A stretch of DNA of 64,000 nucleotides from Strigops habroptila (Eukaryota; Chordata; Aves; Psittaciformes; Psittacidae): assembly GCF_004027225.2 (NCBI RefSeq), contig NC_044277.2:30084995-30148994 (forward strand), in the 5' to 3' direction. The translations under genes and the position numbers were made by a program. How positions within the stretch are numbered: position 1 is the first letter of the stretch; each line of letters opens with the position of its first letter. The notes beneath the pieces are model-generated. The model saw only the letters and a list, made by a program, of their open reading frames with translations. It had not been told where the DNA came from and did no database searches. Of the stretch, positions 61,382-64,000 are shown piece after piece.

Positions 61382-64000
61382 CCAGCTCTATATGCTAAAA
61401 TTAGCTGTCAAACTCATGACTAAGTCTGCCACAATATAGATAGATATACACACATTCATGCATATATTAAAGTAATGCACTACTAATAAATACTTGCTAC
61501 TGTGCCTACTTAGTGTATATGCGTTACATATGTGTAATCTATATGTTTGTATTCATAGTAGTCAGTACAACTTTGATCTGTAAATTACAGATCTAAATAA
61601 ATAATTATGAAATTGGAAGCAAATTAGTCTTTGAAAAGAAGTAAACAGATCTGATGTTTTTATGTTATTACGTCATTTAAGTGGCTGTGTATGTTAATTG
61701 AATACCAAAGATTTTATTTACTGCTTAATTTGTTGCTGTTACTTTATAGCTTGTCATGTAGCATCTCTTGGAAATGTTTGAAAAACAGTCAAGGGTAATT
61801 TAAAATCAATTAGCTGAATGCAGAATAATTATCCTTTTTCCTGTCTAGAAAATAAAGTTCTGGAACCATGGAAATGCATTATGTTTTGGAACTAAAATCT
61901 GTTCTTAGAAAAGCAATGCTAGTCACACAAGCAGAGAAAAAGACTCTGGTCAAGGATAATTTTATAATATTAATTTATTGGATAACTCCTGTTAGGTCTG
62001 TTGTGAAAAGCTAAATGATGAAACATAAACACTGTTCAAACTGATGCCTGGTGTCTGATCTGTTAAGATGTGTTTTCCTTTAAGAAGGCACTCTTCTGTT
62101 ACCACGTCCCCAGAGGTCGATGTTTTTTCCACGTGCGATGTAACCTAATACAACTAGCTGATCATAAATTTTAAGTGGAAACTTTTTTTTTGTATCACCT
62201 GCCCTATAAGGCAGTGATGTCTGAAAGTCTGGATTTTGGAGGGGCAGATACCTATAAGAAAAATTAACTTTTATTTAAAAACTCTGCATGCAGTTTATTA
62301 TTGCAAATGTTTTTATTTAATGCACTTCTCTATCAAAATTGTCCAGAATAATCTGAGAAGTAGATATGTAGTACAGAGGCTAAAATAAAATCAAATTTAA
62401 GCATGCAGTGAGACAAAAGTTCTAGCAGCTACAATTACGCAAGTAATCTAAAATACACTATGTGTGCCATGATCTGATCTTACTTATAGTAAGAAATCCT
62501 GATGAATCATTGTTCCAGATGATTGTTCCAGATTTCCAGGATTGTACATGAGATCCAGCTCCAGACTTGAGTTTCAGACTGTTAAAATAAAGAGGTGTTA
62601 AGGTATCTCTGAACTGTAAAACATAGCTGTACTTATCCATTGGTCCACAGCAGGATGCATGTGAAAAACAGAATGTGTGTTTAACGGAATCCACATGTGT
62701 AAATCTTTCAAATATAAATAGGAAAAAAAAAAATCTCTTGCTTATATTCCTAGATTAAATCTACATTAAAATGAAATCAGAGTCGGCAGGATGTATCAGT
62801 AAGCTAAAGCTAAAGTGAAATGCATTACAGGAATGTTACAATTTCTCTAGAAAGAGAAAAGATAAATTCTGTAAATTTAGATTCAAGGCAAATCTTAATA
62901 GAAATCTAAGCCTCAGAAGGACACAGCTAATGCACTCAGATAACCTTAACTCTGCCCATTAGTGATCCTTTTAAACAATCAGGCAATTATTTTCCTGTAA
63001 TTGTTTTTGCACAGTCCAATTAGATGAAACCATTCCTATTAGATTGTTTTCATTTTTATTTTCTCTTATATGTCACTACAGTGTGAAATTAATGCTTCCC
63101 GGATCATTCTGCATCTTGAGCCTTGTTTACACATGGCAAAGTTTTAGAAAAAAGCCCCAACAAAACCCCCCCATCTCTATTGATGACACCAGTTCAACAG
63201 AACAAGTGCTGGCAGCACTGACAAAATTCTTAGACAGCTTGCTGACTGCCAATCTCATTTCAGTACTGCCTTGGTTAGGCTTACTCCCACCTGGGAGAGC
63301 TGGCATGGTGTTGAAAAGGGTGTTTATTGTCTAGATCAGAGCTCTCTACTCAGCTGCATTTAATTGCTGCAAGATGTTCTTTTTAGATAGGTGTCTTCCA
63401 AGTTGCTGTCAGACTACTGATAGACAATGACGGGTCTGAGACAATTTGAATAGTTTGGGCAACATAAGAAAGAAAAACCTTAGCGTATCTGAGTCTTTGG
63501 CAGTTTCAGGGTCAGGTATACACTCTGGAAAGGAACATGATAATTTTCTGGCCTTTTTTTCCTGATGTTACATTAGCCTTTTAAGGAGTCCATTAACTTT
63601 TTATGTTAAAGGCAATGGTATGTTTCCCATTCAAACTATTATGTACATCAATAATGCAAGATATTAGGCTTATATTTAGTCAGGATGCTAAATAATTTTG
63701 GTATTTAGTAGCAATCACCTTAGAAATAACTACGCTATCTCCTGGAAGCAGTTTGGCTAAACTGTTCCTTGAACTTCCTGTTATAACCTGTTTCCTACCT
63801 ACACTGCTACCCTCAGCTCATCACTGGGTAGTGGAGCCTCTTAACTTTGGTTTGGAGTGGGCTCCTTACTCCTTATTGTTAATTCCTCCATCCACTCGAG
63901 TTTGCATCAGAAGTTGCTCTGCCCCTGCAAAAAACCCCAACCTGTACTTGCTACTCATCCTTCACTCTGCCCCCAAACAGATACGGAAAGGACAGCGAGT

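Larger units (their letters stand above)
50308..64000. other. Long non-coding stretch with simple repeats
   Basis: No gene recognised in 13.7 kb. It holds a run of microsatellites and T tracts (51791, 51931, 57935, 60841, 61263, 61362), a dispersed repeat pair (54206, 55203), a hairpin and direct-repeat cluster (56389-56496), a 9-bp-period tandem at 59358-59381 and a 13-bp near-tandem at 62508-62533. Frames such as 57551-57802 and 63044-63334 have no recognisable motifs. Confidence 0.55.

Noticed and set aside
61357..61390. Splice acceptor after the T20 run (ttccag)
   Set aside because: Stops follow in all three frames and no coding similarity is seen; simple poly(T).
63044..63334. 96-codon ORF near the right end
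   Set aside because: No recognisable motif, no splice signals in a consistent frame and low-complexity lysine/proline content; treated as chance.

Overview
The window reads as an AT-rich, gene-poor stretch of a bird nuclear genome. The assignment rests on its interspersed repeats: CR1 non-LTR retrotransposons ending in the characteristic ATTCTATGAT-type 3' repeat, two solo LTRs of the avian ERVL-like type, a MIR-type SINE, and worn copies of short palindromic repeats common in amniote genomes. Nothing looks bacterial, plasmid or phage: there are no operons, no Shine-Dalgarno sites and no long host ORFs. I cannot name the species.

Layout. 1-10946 is non-coding sequence with no gene I recognise. 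A short plus-strand CR1 3' end lies at 10947-11075. From 11076 to 24452 there is non-coding sequence with an old tRNA-like repeat (about 17200), an ancient palindromic element (17721-17809) and a pure CCAAA microsatellite (20996-21055). At 24453-24622 there is one splice-flanked open exon that matches the SERINC (serine incorporator / TMS) membrane protein family; I found no partner exons. A solo LTR occupies 26536-27124. The only long ORF (27744-29345, minus, 533 codons) is the reverse-transcriptase half of a 5'-truncated CR1 element, not a host gene. A MIR SINE is at about 40501-40692. At 43774-44170 a minus-strand CR1 copy is interrupted by a tiny plus-strand CR1 copy flanked by a 7-bp target-site duplication. 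A second solo LTR is at 49741-50302 with a 5-bp target-site duplication. The rest, to 64000, is AT-rich with simple repeats, a dispersed repeat pair (54206 and 55203) and a cluster of nested hairpins and direct repeats (56389-56496).

The window therefore shows transposon insertions of different ages in a gene desert or very large intron. The most interesting single item is the SERINC-like exon: gap-free, free of stops over 57 codons and with splice signals at both ends, yet clearly diverged from the paralogs I remember. It is either a constrained exon of an unrecognised, divergent paralog or an orphan relic of a lost one. I found no convincing evidence for a wholly new biological system. All family assignments come from reading and memory; no database search was run.
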